A DNA stretch of 64,000 nucleotides, from the NCBI RefSeq assembly GCF_036345175.1, contig NZ_CP107780.1, forward strand, positions 3,534,001-3,598,000, read 5' to 3'. The first letter of the stretch is position 1. Every line of letters starts with the position of its first letter. Positions 25,024-33,641 of the stretch are shown piece by piece. Source of the stretch: Streptomyces sp. NBC_00576 (GTDB lineage Bacteria > Actinomycetota > Actinomycetes > Streptomycetales > Streptomycetaceae). The translations under genes and the position numbers were made by a program. The notes under the pieces were generated by a model that worked only from the letters and a program-made list of their open reading frames with translations, made no database searches and had not been told where the DNA came from.

Positions 25024-25760
25024 GCCTTCAGCGTGTCCTTCCGGTACAGCCAGGCCGCGCCGCCCGCGAAGAGGACGAACGAGACGGCCAGGATCGCCAC
25101 ATCCTTCGCCTGCGGGGCGTCGCCCAGCTCTATGGACCGCCCCAGGGCAGCGTACGCGTGCGTGGGCAGCCACTTCGCGATGTCCTGCAGCCAGCCGGGG
25201 AAGGTCGTCGTCGGCATCCACAGGCCGCCGAGCATGGACAGGCCGAAGTAGACGATCATCGTGATCGGACGGACCGCGTCCCCGCTCGCCAGGTAGCCGA
25301 TGGCGACCCCCAGGGCCGCGAAGACCAGGCTGCCCACCCAGATCGCCCCGGTGAGCGCCAGCCACTTCCAGGCGTCGAGGCGTACGTCCTTCACCGCCGC
25401 CGCGACGGCGAAGACGATCACGATCGACGGGAGGCTGATCACGGCCGCGCTCGCCGTCTTCGCCAGCACATAGCCCCGGCCCGGCAGCGGGGTCAGCCGC
25501 AACTGCCGTACCCAGCCGCTCTCGCGCTCCTTGGCGATGCGCTCGCTGTTGCCCATCAGGACGGCCGTCAGGGCGCCGAAGGAGGCCATGGAGACCATGA
25601 AGAAGGTCGGGAGGTTGAGAGCGGTTCCCGGCACCTTGGTGGTGCTGTCCGCGCTGCCCGCGATCAGCAGGAACAGCGCCGAGGGGTAGATCACCGAGAA
25701 GAACAGGAACTTGCGGTTGCGCAGGGCCCGGGTGATTTCGAGTCGGATGAGGTCGTTCAT
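25020..25760 (-). CDS. ABC-2 type exporter permease
   Basis: 246 residues with six predicted membrane helices and the ABC-2 pattern: 'MGNSERIAKERESGWVRQLRLTPLPG' on the cytoplasmic side and 'LSMLGGLWMPTTTFPGWLQDIAKWLPTHAY' near the C-terminal third. It forms the membrane half of an exporter with the ATPase encoded upstream. Both ends overlap neighbours: ATGA with the ATPase and GTGA with the kinase. Confidence 0.9.
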   Translation of the reverse strand: MNDLIRLEITRALRNRKFLFFSVIYPSALFLLIAGSADSTTKVPGTALNLPTFFMVSMASFGALTAVLMGNSERIAKERESGWVRQLRLTPLPGRGYVLAKTASAAVISLPSIVIVFAVAAAVKDVRLDAWKWLALTGAIWVGSLVFAALGVAIGYLASGDAVRPITMIVYFGLSMLGGLWMPTTTFPGWLQDIAKWLPTHAYAALGRSIELGDAPQAKDVAILAVSFVLFAGGAAWLYRKDTLKA

Positions 25761-26677
25761 GCTGTGCGCGCCTCCTCGGCTGCGGCGGTGAGGGTGACGA
25801 ACGCCTGTTCAAGGCCCAGGCCGGCCACTTCGAGGTTGCGCGGGTAGAGGCCGAGTCCGTACACGGCGTGGACGGTCGCGTCGGCGTCGGAGGACTGGAT
25901 GCGGACGGTCTGCCCCGACACGTCGAGGGAGGTGAGGAAGGGCAGGGTCCGCAACACCGCCTCCTCTGCCAGTGCCTCCAGGTCGAAGGAGATGCGGCGC
26001 GCGCCCGCCTTCGCCTTGATCTCGGCGGCCGTGCCGTCGGCCAGCAGGCGGCCCCGGTGCAGGACGAGGACACGGTCCGCTATCGCGTCCGCCTCCTCCA
26101 GGTAGTGGGTGGCGAACAGGACCGTACGGCCCTGGTCCGCCTGCTCGCGCATGGTCGCCCAGAAGGCCTGGCGGGCGGTGACGTCCATGCCGGTCGTGGG
26201 CTCGTCCAGGACGATCAGAGCGCTGTCCCCGGCCGTGGCGAGGGCGAACCGGACGCGCTGCTCCTGACCGCCGGACAGCTTGTTGACCTTGCGGTCGGCG
26301 AGATGGGTGATGCCGGCCCGGGAGAGGACCTCCCCGACCGGGAAGGGGCGCGGGTGCAGGGCGCAGACCAGCGACACGAGCTCGCGGACAGTGACCTCGT
26401 CCATCAGGCCGCCGCTCTGCAGCATGGCGCCGACGTGTCCGCCCACGATGGCGTCCCGGGGGCTCTTGCCGAGGACGCGGACCGTGCCGCTGTCGGGCTG
26501 CTTGAGGCCGAGGAGCAGGTCCAGGGTGGTCGACTTGCCGGCGCCGTTGGGGCCGAGAAGGGCGACGGTCTCGCCTGGCCGGAGGGTGAGCGTGAGCCCG
26601 TCGACGGCCCGTACCTCGCCGTAGCTCTTGGTGACCTGGTCGAACGCGACCACGGAAGGGGTTTCCATGTGGTCCAT
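25757..26677 (-). CDS. ABC exporter ATP-binding protein
   Basis: 306 residues. Walker A is GPNGAGKST at about 42-50, the Q-loop is 'AMLQSGGL', the signature is 'NKLSGGQEQRVRFALA', Walker B is 'LIVLDEPTTGMD', and the H-loop is in 'LFATHYLEEADAIADRV'. The C-terminal 80 residues are the extension common in DrrA-type drug-export ATPases. The Q in LSGGQEQR is unusual but seen in this subgroup. The start could be ATG 26677 or ATG 26668; neither has a clear ribosome-binding site. It heads a four-gene unit with permease, kinase and regulator. Confidence 0.92.
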   Translation of the reverse strand: MDHMETPSVVAFDQVTKSYGEVRAVDGLTLTLRPGETVALLGPNGAGKSTTLDLLLGLKQPDSGTVRVLGKSPRDAIVGGHVGAMLQSGGLMDEVTVRELVSLVCALHPRPFPVGEVLSRAGITHLADRKVNKLSGGQEQRVRFALATAGDSALIVLDEPTTGMDVTARQAFWATMREQADQGRTVLFATHYLEEADAIADRVLVLHRGRLLADGTAAEIKAKAGARRISFDLEALAEEAVLRTLPFLTSLDVSGQTVRIQSSDADATVHAVYGLGLYPRNLEVAGLGLEQAFVTLTAAAEEARTA

Positions 26678-26764
26678 CGTGGCCGCGGGCCCGACCCGCC
26701 CGGCAGTGCCGGTGATCCTGACTCGCGGGTGACAGATGTCATGTGCGGGAGGGATTACGAGGGT

Positions 26765-26817
26765 GAGTTCCCCGCGCCCTGAAGGGGCGCGGGGAACTGC
26801 GCGACCAGCCCCCACCG
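26765..26817. repeat. interspersed palindromic repeat, copy 2 (inverted)
   Basis: GTTCCCCGCGCCC, 4 bases, GGGGCGCGGGGAAC forms a long hairpin, followed by TGCGCGACCAGCCCCCACCGG. This is the reverse complement of the element at 1840-1893. It lies between the ABC ATPase start and the end of the large anchored protein gene. Confidence 0.75.
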
Positions 26818-26853
26818 GAGCCGCGGCCGAGAACCCGCGTAACCGGCGGAGCC

Positions 26854-29259
26854 CTACGTCGGGTTGGTGTTGATGACGCCGACCCGGTTGGTCGTGCTGA
26901 TCAGGGCCGGGCGCAACGCGCCGATGACGTCCTCGACGGTGACCGGGGTCTTGTTGCCGTTGCCGCGGGGGATCAGGACCTGGCTGAAGGTGGCGCCGTA
27001 CAACTCCTTGAGCGCTTCCTTGTCGTACGCCTCGACGAGGGTGCCGTTGACCGGCTTCACCTGGAGGAACTTCCACAGGGAGTTCTTCGGGCTGAACTCC
27101 AGCTCCGGCGCGCCGGTGTCCACGCGGACGGTGACGTTGGCGGACATCGCCGGGGTGGCGAACTTCTTCATCATCCGGTCGACCTCAGCGTTCGAGATCG
27201 TCGGCTCCTGCGCCTTGGTGGGGACCTGGATCGGCGTGCTCGTGCCGCTCTCCACCTGGCTGCGGTAGGCGTTCTCGACCGACTCCGCGGCTGCGGCGGC
27301 GTTGATGCCCTTGCCCGCCTTGCCGTAGACGGCGACGGCCTTGCTGGACACGAATTTGATCGTGCCGTCACTCGCCGAACTGGCCCCGCCGGCCACCCGC
27401 TGGAGCGCGGCGGCCAGTTTCTCCTCGTCGACCGGCATGACGGGTTCGACGACCCGCTGCTGCCCGAAGAGCGAGCCGATCACCGACATCGGGTTGTAGT
27501 CGCTGACGGCCGCCGCCCGGACCGTGGCCTGGGTGTCGAACTGGAGCCCCGCCTGGTCCGGCTTGAGGTCGACCGTTTTGCCGTCGACGGACAGCTTCAG
27601 CGGCTGGGTCATCCGGTCGTCGAAGGCGTCGTCGAGCTTCTTGACGGCCTCGTCACGGGTGCCGCCGCCGATGTCGACGCCGAACACGGTGGTGCCCTTG
27701 GGCACGTCGGAGTGGTTCATCAGCAGCCCGGCGCCGTACGCGCCACCACCGATGACGATGACGCCGACGAACAGCAGCGTCACCTTGCTGCGGCCCTTCT
27801 TCTTCGCCTTCTTCTTGCCCTTGGGCGCGGCAGCGGCGGGCGTGTTCGGCGACACCGGCTCGGGCAGCTTCGGCGGGGTGTGCGGAAGCGGTCCGTCGGG
27901 GTGCGTGCCCGTCCCGAACGGGGAGTTCCGGTCGGTCGGGACGACGGGCATGCCGCTGGTGAGGGTGGAGCTGGAGACGTTGTCCACGGAGCCGCCGTAG
28001 CCGCCGCCCGGTTCGTGGGCGTGCTTCTGCGGGGTCAGGATCGCGGTGTCGTCGCTGAGCCCGGCGGCGAGCCGGCCGGTGCCGGACACGCCGGGGGCGA
28101 CGGAGCCGTTGCCGGTGACGGGCGGGACGACCGGGCCGTCTCCGGTGACGGGACCGCCGGTCGGGCCCGCGGGGCCTCGTCCACCCGGTCCTCCGGGACC
28201 ACCGGGACCGAAGCCGTTCTGGCCGTTCTGACCGCCGAAGTCACCGAAGTCGTTGGGCGCCGTGAAGTCGTTCTGGGCGGCGAAGTCGTGCTGAGGGCCG
28301 AACCCGCCGGCGTGACCGCCGAAGCCGTTCTGGCCGCCTGGGGCACCCTGCCCGTTCGGGCCGCCCTGGCCGCCCTGCCCGTTGTCCGAGAAGTACGGCA
28401 GGTCGTCGCGGCGCGGCTCACCACGGCCGTCGGGAGCCCCGGTACCGGCACCCGCGCCGGGACCACCCTGGTTACGGGGGTTGCCCGCCGACGGGTAGGA
28501 AGGCGTGCTCAGCGGTCCCGCCCCGGCCGCCAGCGCGGACACGTCGAAGGAACCGGTGCCGCCACCGTGCCCTGGCGCCACGGGACCGGCGCCTGTGGCA
28601 CCGCCGAGCCCGGCACCCTTCGTACCGCCGCCGGCGGCGCGTGGGCCGCCCGCGTTGCCCGCGGCGCCCATGACGCCCAGACCCGGACGCGAAGAGCCCG
28701 TGGAACCGCCGCTGTTGGGACCGCCGGGACGTGAAGCGCCCACAGGGCCGGTGCCGTTGGAACCACCAGGACGGGGGGCCGCAGGTGCGGGGCCCGAACC
28801 GCCGGGCATACCGGCGCCGTTGCTCGCGCCGCCGCCCGGACCACCCTTGGGCGCACCGGACTTGCGCGGCGCGAACCAGTCGCTGGTCTTCTCCCCGGGC
28901 TGGCCCGGAGGTTCGGCGGACGGATCGGCGGCGCCGTTGGACGGGGGCGTGCCCGGCGTTCTGCCGTCGCCTCCCGTCTTCGGCCGCGCATGCGTTCCGG
29001 TGTCCTCGGAGGACTCGGTGTCCGCGACGGGCGTCCGGACCACGACCGGCGGAATGGGCCGGGATCCGGGGATGTTGATCCGGATCCGGGTCGTCAGCGT
29101 GGTCTCGGTCTTGGGCCCGTCCGGCTCCGCGGCCGAACGGCCCGCGTCCGGACCGCCGTCGGACGCCATGGGCGTGCCGTACGGCGGTGTCCCCGAGGGG
29201 TAGGCGGCACCTCCGCGCCCGTTGGGCCCGGAGGACGGACTGTCAGTTTCACGACTCAA
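26854..29259 (-). CDS. large anchored protein with peptidoglycan-binding-type (YoaR/VanW-associated) domain
   Basis: 801 residues from a TTG at 29259 with GGGAGAACC upstream. The first 480 are a disordered tail dominated by Gly, Pro, Asn and Ala ('GGPGGPGGRGPAGPTGG' and 'QNDFTAPNDFGDFGGQNGQN' type repeats). A Lys-rich stop and a membrane helix at about 491-513 follow. The outer 290 residues ('VFGVDIGGGTRDEAVKKLDDAF', 'VDGKTVDLKPDQAGLQFD') match the putative peptidoglycan-binding domain found with VanW. No VanW domain is present. It stands upstream of the mshB region on the same strand and probably acts at the cell wall. Confidence 0.8.
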   Translation of the reverse strand: MSRETDSPSSGPNGRGGAAYPSGTPPYGTPMASDGGPDAGRSAAEPDGPKTETTLTTRIRINIPGSRPIPPVVVRTPVADTESSEDTGTHARPKTGGDGRTPGTPPSNGAADPSAEPPGQPGEKTSDWFAPRKSGAPKGGPGGGASNGAGMPGGSGPAPAAPRPGGSNGTGPVGASRPGGPNSGGSTGSSRPGLGVMGAAGNAGGPRAAGGGTKGAGLGGATGAGPVAPGHGGGTGSFDVSALAAGAGPLSTPSYPSAGNPRNQGGPGAGAGTGAPDGRGEPRRDDLPYFSDNGQGGQGGPNGQGAPGGQNGFGGHAGGFGPQHDFAAQNDFTAPNDFGDFGGQNGQNGFGPGGPGGPGGRGPAGPTGGPVTGDGPVVPPVTGNGSVAPGVSGTGRLAAGLSDDTAILTPQKHAHEPGGGYGGSVDNVSSSTLTSGMPVVPTDRNSPFGTGTHPDGPLPHTPPKLPEPVSPNTPAAAAPKGKKKAKKKGRSKVTLLFVGVIVIGGGAYGAGLLMNHSDVPKGTTVFGVDIGGGTRDEAVKKLDDAFDDRMTQPLKLSVDGKTVDLKPDQAGLQFDTQATVRAAAVSDYNPMSVIGSLFGQQRVVEPVMPVDEEKLAAALQRVAGGASSASDGTIKFVSSKAVAVYGKAGKGINAAAAAESVENAYRSQVESGTSTPIQVPTKAQEPTISNAEVDRMMKKFATPAMSANVTVRVDTGAPELEFSPKNSLWKFLQVKPVNGTLVEAYDKEALKELYGATFSQVLIPRGNGNKTPVTVEDVIGALRPALISTTNRVGVINTNPT

Positions 29260-29415
29260 GGCAGGTTCTCCCGGTTGGCTCCGCCGCCCGACGCGACCTC
29301 ACGCGGGCAGCTCGGCGGCGCGCACCACCATACTGGCCACTCCTGGTGCGTATCCCACGACCGCCGGAGAAACCATCACTGGACCCCCACGCGGTTGCGG
29401 CGGCGAAGTAGTACG

Positions 29416-29934
29416 TCACTTGCCAAGTCGGACGTCGGAGCCGTCCGGTTGCCGCGTCTGGGCGAGGGTGGCACACATCACAGCGACAGCCATCCCGCCG
29501 AGGAGGAAGAGGTACGAGCCGACTCCCGCGGCGAACAGGAAGTCTCCCTCCGGGCGGCTGGCGGTGAGCAGGACGACGGCGACCATCCAGCCGGCCGCGG
29601 GCGCGACCGCCCCGGCGCGACTGCCGACGGCACGCGCCCCGCCGAGAAACAGCCCGGCCGCTCCGCCCAGCGCGAGCAATAGCCCGCCCGGAAACCACGC
29701 GGCCTGGAGGAGCGCGCCCGCGGCCCCCACGACGGCCCCGAGGACGAAGAACCCCAGGTAGCCCACCGCCCGCCCCGGAGAGGGCCCGACAAGCGGCTGC
29801 GCCAGCAGACTGCCACCGCCGGCCGCGCCTCCTCCAGTGCCTCTTCCAGCGCCGGTCACCGCTTTGCCACGCGCTCCGTCCGCAGGAATCTTTCCGTTCG
29901 CACTCATAGCACTCACCGCACTCATCGCACTCAC
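29416..29934 (-). CDS. small membrane protein downstream of mshB (DUF6113-like)
   Basis: 172 residues with four predicted membrane helices ('GYLGFFVLGAVVGAAGALLQ', 'GGLLLALGGAAGLFLGGARAV', 'AGWMVAVVLLTAS', 'YLFLLGGMAVAVMCATLA'). The GTG at 29934 overlaps the mshB stop as GTGA. The first 12 codons are four copies of a 9-base unit RTG-AGT-GCN, so there are four in-frame starts (GTG, ATG, GTG, ATG). A membrane protein directly after mshB is also present at Rv1171. Function unknown. Confidence 0.8.
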   Translation of the reverse strand: MSAMSAVSAMSANGKIPADGARGKAVTGAGRGTGGGAAGGGSLLAQPLVGPSPGRAVGYLGFFVLGAVVGAAGALLQAAWFPGGLLLALGGAAGLFLGGARAVGSRAGAVAPAAGWMVAVVLLTASRPEGDFLFAAGVGSYLFLLGGMAVAVMCATLAQTRQPDGSDVRLGK

Positions 29935-30803
29935 CGCGCACCGCTCTCTGCGAGCCCGTCGAACAGATCCGTCTCACGTGCCGAGTCGTGTTTCCCCCGG
30001 TCCCCGCGCACCAGTTCGTAGTACTCGTCCGTGAAGAGCGGCTGGGCCTGCTGGTTGGAGAGGACGAACCAGGGCTCGGCCACCTCGATCTGCGTGGCGT
30101 GCGCGCGCATCGCGGCGGCCTTGGCGGCTGCGTACGCGGTGCCGTCGATCGCCGTGGTGATGTGCTCCTCGTCCACGACACCCGGTACGTCGTCGATCGC
30201 GCCGGCCTTGGCGAAGGGCAGGCCCGGCAGCGCCTCCTGGAGACGCGCGAAGCCCTTCTCGGCGACCGGACGGGGCACGCGGTTCCAGTAGACCTTGGGG
30301 ACGCTCCAGCCGGCCTCGGCGGCCAGCTCCACGGCACGCATGGTGACGCGGTGGGCCTGGATGTGGTCGGGGTGGCCGTAGCCGCCGTCCGGGTCGTACG
30401 TCACGACGACCTGGGGGCGGACTTCGAGGATCACCTCGACGAGGTACCCGGCCGCCTCGTCGACGTCCGCCTGCCAGAAGCAGCCGGGGTCGTCGTTGTC
30501 GGCGAGCCCCATCATCCCGGAGTCACCGAAGCGGCCGACTCCCCCGAGCAGACGGTGGTCGGCGACACCGAGGGCGCGCATCGCCGCGTCCAGCTCACGC
30601 AGCCGGTACTCGCCGAGGGCGGCACCGGTGAGATGCGCGAGCTCGGGCGGAATGACCTCGCCACGCTCCCCGAGGGTGCAGGTGACCAGGGTCACGTGGG
30701 CACCCTCGGCCGCGTACCTGGCCATGGTCGCGCCGTTGTTGATCGACTCGTCGTCCGGGTGCGCGTGCACCAGAAGAAGACGCCGGTCGGGCAGTTCCGT
30801 CAT
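29931..30803 (-). CDS. mshB: N-acetyl-glucosaminyl-inositol deacetylase (mycothiol synthesis)
   Basis: A 290-residue zinc-dependent LmbE/PIG-L deacetylase. Metal and catalytic residues are in 'VHAHPDDESINNGAT' (His-Pro-Asp-Asp-Glu) and 'GYGHPDHIQAH'. It deacetylates GlcNAc-Ins, the second step of mycothiol synthesis, in the cytoplasm. Length and the C-terminal 'EPWFVLSNQQAQPLFTDEYYELV' match MshB rather than the amidase Mca. The ATG at 30803 lacks a strong ribosome-binding site. It is coupled to the following membrane protein gene. Confidence 0.94.
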   Translation of the reverse strand: MTELPDRRLLLVHAHPDDESINNGATMARYAAEGAHVTLVTCTLGERGEVIPPELAHLTGAALGEYRLRELDAAMRALGVADHRLLGGVGRFGDSGMMGLADNDDPGCFWQADVDEAAGYLVEVILEVRPQVVVTYDPDGGYGHPDHIQAHRVTMRAVELAAEAGWSVPKVYWNRVPRPVAEKGFARLQEALPGLPFAKAGAIDDVPGVVDEEHITTAIDGTAYAAAKAAAMRAHATQIEVAEPWFVLSNQQAQPLFTDEYYELVRGDRGKHDSARETDLFDGLAESGAR

Positions 30804-30993
30804 GGGGTCAGCCTACGAGGCGGCGGGCTTCGGCCCGATGCCCCCTGGGCGCCCGTCACCCCTCGTCGTGATCGTTGGGGTGGTCGTCGTCGAGCACCCG
30901 GACAAGCCGACGGGCGGGACTGCGGACGAAACTGTCCGATTCCGGCTCGTCGGCCTCCGGATCCCGCCGCTCCGAATACCCGGTATCGGTGCC

Positions 30994-31299
30994 CTACAGG
31001 TCGAGAACGGAGCGAACGGCACGCTCGATGCGCTCCATCGTCTCGGGCGTCACCGCGCCCAGTTGCTTGGCGTTCTCGAAGCGCCGGGCGGCGTACTGGG
31101 TGATGTTCACGGGAACTGCGACCGCTTGCACCGGATCGGTGATCGGCACGGAGACCAGTGTGTCCGGGTAGGCGCCTGCTGGATGCAGGAGCAGACACAC
31201 GGCTGCCTGGAACTTCGTATTCACCTCGTCGATGGAGAGCACTACGACCGTACGAGTGGCCTCGCCGACCGGAACCTCCCAGACAGAGCCTCGCTTCAA
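30994..31299 (-). CDS. PemK/MazF-like toxin
   Basis: A 101-residue protein with the MazF-fold pattern: N-terminal 'KRGSVWEVPVGEATRTVVVLS', a middle 'LVSVPITDP', and the C-terminal 'LGAVTPETMERIERAVRSVLDL'. Such toxins are sequence-specific RNases. The start is a TTG at 31299 that overlaps the antitoxin stop (TTGA), so toxin synthesis depends on antitoxin translation. The key Arg of MazF active sites seems conserved near the N terminus. The pair lies at the left edge of the accessory stretch. Confidence 0.8.
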   Translation of the reverse strand: MKRGSVWEVPVGEATRTVVVLSIDEVNTKFQAAVCLLLHPAGAYPDTLVSVPITDPVQAVAVPVNITQYAARRFENAKQLGAVTPETMERIERAVRSVLDL

Positions 31300-31499
31300 C
31301 GGATGTCCCCCGCCGGATCGTCGTCACCGGTGTCGACCAGCAGAGCACCTTCAGCGTCCACAGCGGCCAGCGCCTCCCGGAGTGTCTGCTCGCGCAGGGT
31401 GCGGACCATGTAGGCGTTCAGCGAAAGCCCCGCGTCAGCCGCGGCCTTGCGCACTTCGACGTCGAGATCATCCGGTATGCGAACTGTGAATACACTCAT
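31296..31499 (-). CDS. ribbon-helix-helix antitoxin
   Basis: A 67-residue protein: 'SVFTVRIPDDLDVEVRKAAADAG' followed by 'LSLNAYMVRTLREQTLREAL', a typical MetJ/Arc ribbon-helix-helix domain, then an acidic C-terminal tail that would bind the toxin. It is expected to repress its own operon. The ATG at 31499 is chosen because the RHH fold starts there; the ORF extends upstream without family resemblance. Confidence 0.8.
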   Translation of the reverse strand: MSVFTVRIPDDLDVEVRKAAADAGLSLNAYMVRTLREQTLREALAAVDAEGALLVDTGDDDPAGDIR

Positions 31500-31621
31500 G
31501 CCACCACTGTAGTCGTCGCACTGTGCACCATGAGGGCGCTTCCGGTGAGATCGGATCGGCAGTCGCGACATCGGCCGGGGTCGGGCCCCGCTCTACTGCT
31601 GCGCAGCGCACTTCTGTGCGT

Positions 31622-32242
31622 TCAGGACTCGCACCCTGGGGAGGAGGCCTCGTCCCGGTAGCGCGGCAAACCGGACGTCGGGATCGTCCAGTCGGCGATG
31701 GTGACGTCCTCGCCGTAGACGAAGTCCTTGCGGGTCGCGTAGCGAGGGCCGCCGGGGGTGGGGTGGATGTCTGTGAGGACGGCGCCGGTTCCGGTGCGGG
31801 GGTCGAAGATCGCGTAGGTAGGGATGCCGATCAGGGGGTAGTCACGCATCTTGGTGACCCAGTCGTTCTCGGGGTTGGACTTGGAGACCACTTCGATGGC
31901 GGCGATGACCGTACGGGGATCGATGGAGCCCTCGACGTTCAGATCGGTCCACGCGATCACCATGACGTCGGGGTGACGCATGATGCCCTCTGGCTCGTCC
32001 TCCACGTCGGGCGTGCCGTTGTGGGCCAGCAGTTCGTCCGGCATGGACTTCTCCAGACGGCGGCTGACGTGCGCTGCCGTCACCTCGTGAGGCCCCCCCG
32101 GCGACATCATGTCGTGAACGATCCCTTCCTTGGTGATCTCGAATTTCCCGGGGAGGGCGTCGTCCGTCGACTGAACGAAGTCCCGCATGGTCCGGTACAG
32201 GCGAGAGGCGCCCTGTCGCGCATCGTCCGGGGCGATGGTCAT
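31622..32242 (-). CDS. Uma2-family (DUF820) nuclease-like protein
   Basis: 206 residues of the PD-(D/E)xK-like Uma2 family. 'MRHPDVMVIAW' supplies Asp, 'IAAIEVVSKSNPENDW' supplies Glu and the SKS motif, and 'YPLIGIPTYAIFDPRTG' is the conserved C-terminal strand. Family members are common in Streptomyces and cyanobacteria, with no established physiological role. The ATG at 32242 has GAGGAG upstream. It follows the helix-turn-helix gene by 52 bases on the same strand. Confidence 0.87.
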   Translation of the reverse strand: MTIAPDDARQGASRLYRTMRDFVQSTDDALPGKFEITKEGIVHDMMSPGGPHEVTAAHVSRRLEKSMPDELLAHNGTPDVEDEPEGIMRHPDVMVIAWTDLNVEGSIDPRTVIAAIEVVSKSNPENDWVTKMRDYPLIGIPTYAIFDPRTGTGAVLTDIHPTPGGPRYATRKDFVYGEDVTIADWTIPTSGLPRYRDEASSPGCES

Positions 32243-32294
32243 GGCGCTCGCTCCTCGTCGTCTGTGCCCGGGGGCAAGGATCGTCACTTTCATG

Positions 32295-33248
32295 CTAGGC
32301 GGCCTCCAGGAGATCGGATCGGCAGTCGCGGCAGCGACCGGGCTCGGGCGCACGGAAGGCACGCTCACAGCCACCGCAGTTCTGGAGCGGGTGGCGGACG
32401 GCTGAGGGCGAGGCAGGGGCACGGAACGGCGGCAGGGGCGGCAACTGGGCGGTGAGGCGGTGGGCCAGAACGGCCGCCGGACGGCGCATCCCTTCGGGCG
32501 GCAGGTCACTGGTCAGCGCCTGTCGTACGGCGGTGGGACTGACGTCGCGCTCCAGCCAGGCGGCGACTCCGGGGGCGAGGTGGGCCGTGTCGCAGGCCGA
32601 CAGGAGCAGGTCGGGGTCGAGGCGGCGAAGGCCGGCGAGGAGGTCGGTGGCGGCCTGGAGGAGGCCCGGTCCGGCGTACGCGGGCTGCGGTACGGCGGGG
32701 AGAGGCTTGCGCGGGGTGCGCTTCCTGGGCGGGACGGGGGCCTTCGGCTGCGCTAGACGGGTTGGTCCGGGGGCGGGGGCAGGCGCAGGCTCGTCGTGAG
32801 TGGGACGCCCCGGCTCGGGTTCGTCCTCCGTACGGCGATCGGTGTGGCCCTCAGCGTGACGTCCGGGCTGGTTGCAGGAGACCGTGCGGGTGACGATGTG
32901 GCCGCTGGGGGTGCGTTCGCGGGGGCGGCGCAGGTAGCCGTGGGCTTCGAGTTCGCGCAGGGCTGCGGCGATACGGTCCGGGCCCTCCGGGAACTTCCTG
33001 GCTAGGGTCTTGATATCGACGCGGGCACCCGTGGGCAGCGACTGGATGTGCACGGACAGCCCGATCGCGAGCAGCGACAACTCGGGGTGCTGGGCGAGGT
33101 GGTTGCCGATCACCGTGAAGCGGGTGGTGTGGCGGGCGTTGTCGTGGACGATGCCGGAGACGCCGGAACTGGGACGCTGGCGGGGGTGATTCTTGCCCGC
33201 GATACGGGCTTGGGCGTGCGAGGGCACGCTAAGGTTTTTCGTATCCAT
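32295..33248 (-). CDS. winged-helix regulator with C-terminal zinc ribbon
   Basis: 317 residues. About 45-115 contain a winged helix ('TTRFTVIGNHLAQHPELSLLAIGLSVHIQ' to 'ALRELEAHGYLRRPRERTPSG') of the plasmid/replication-initiator-like type seen in many Streptomyces proteins. A charged Pro-rich linker (about 125-195) leads to a helical domain and a C-terminal zinc ribbon: CGGCERAF and CRDC. It is probably a DNA-binding regulator. The start at 33248 (MDTKNLSVPSH) follows a purine-rich stretch. It may be co-transcribed with the Uma2 gene. Confidence 0.8.
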   Translation of the reverse strand: MDTKNLSVPSHAQARIAGKNHPRQRPSSGVSGIVHDNARHTTRFTVIGNHLAQHPELSLLAIGLSVHIQSLPTGARVDIKTLARKFPEGPDRIAAALRELEAHGYLRRPRERTPSGHIVTRTVSCNQPGRHAEGHTDRRTEDEPEPGRPTHDEPAPAPAPGPTRLAQPKAPVPPRKRTPRKPLPAVPQPAYAGPGLLQAATDLLAGLRRLDPDLLLSACDTAHLAPGVAAWLERDVSPTAVRQALTSDLPPEGMRRPAAVLAHRLTAQLPPLPPFRAPASPSAVRHPLQNCGGCERAFRAPEPGRCRDCRSDLLEAA

Positions 33249-33641
33249 CAGGAAGTTGCCTCTTCCTCGGTGGTCAGGCCCTCGCCTTGGGATTGCCTTC
33301 CCGGCGAGGGCCGTCGCATGTCTACGGTTGTTTGTGGTGATGGTGCTGCGCTGAGCGTAGGGCAGGCAACCGGTCACAAATCCAGCCGAGTTGGCCAGGT
33401 TCACTCGCGCGGGTGAGTTTGCGCGTTGGCGGCGGCCTGGCCCTCGGTGGCCATCCCGGCGGGCGGGAGGGGTGGGGCTTGGTTGGGGTTCTTTCTCTTC
33501 AGATGTTCCTTTGGAAAGAGCGCCGGTCACGCCGGAACCCACGCGGCCAGGATCCGGAGCGGGAACACTCCGAGCGGCCTACTCCAGTACGGCGCGCACA
33601 GCTCCCGTGGAACATCGCGCGCCGTCACTGGGACCTCGGCA
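33249..33641. promoter_or_regulatory. 393-base gap upstream of the winged-helix gene
   Basis: It contains the presumed promoter of the winged-helix gene and the downstream end of the ATPase gene. I see an imperfect palindrome ACTCGCGCGGGTGAGT near 33403-33418 and otherwise no coding pattern with normal codon bias on either strand. No function is assigned. Confidence 0.4.

Noticed and set aside
29188..29411. Plus-strand frame over the start of the large anchored protein
   Set aside because: It has no ribosome-binding site and is antisense to a well-supported TTG start.
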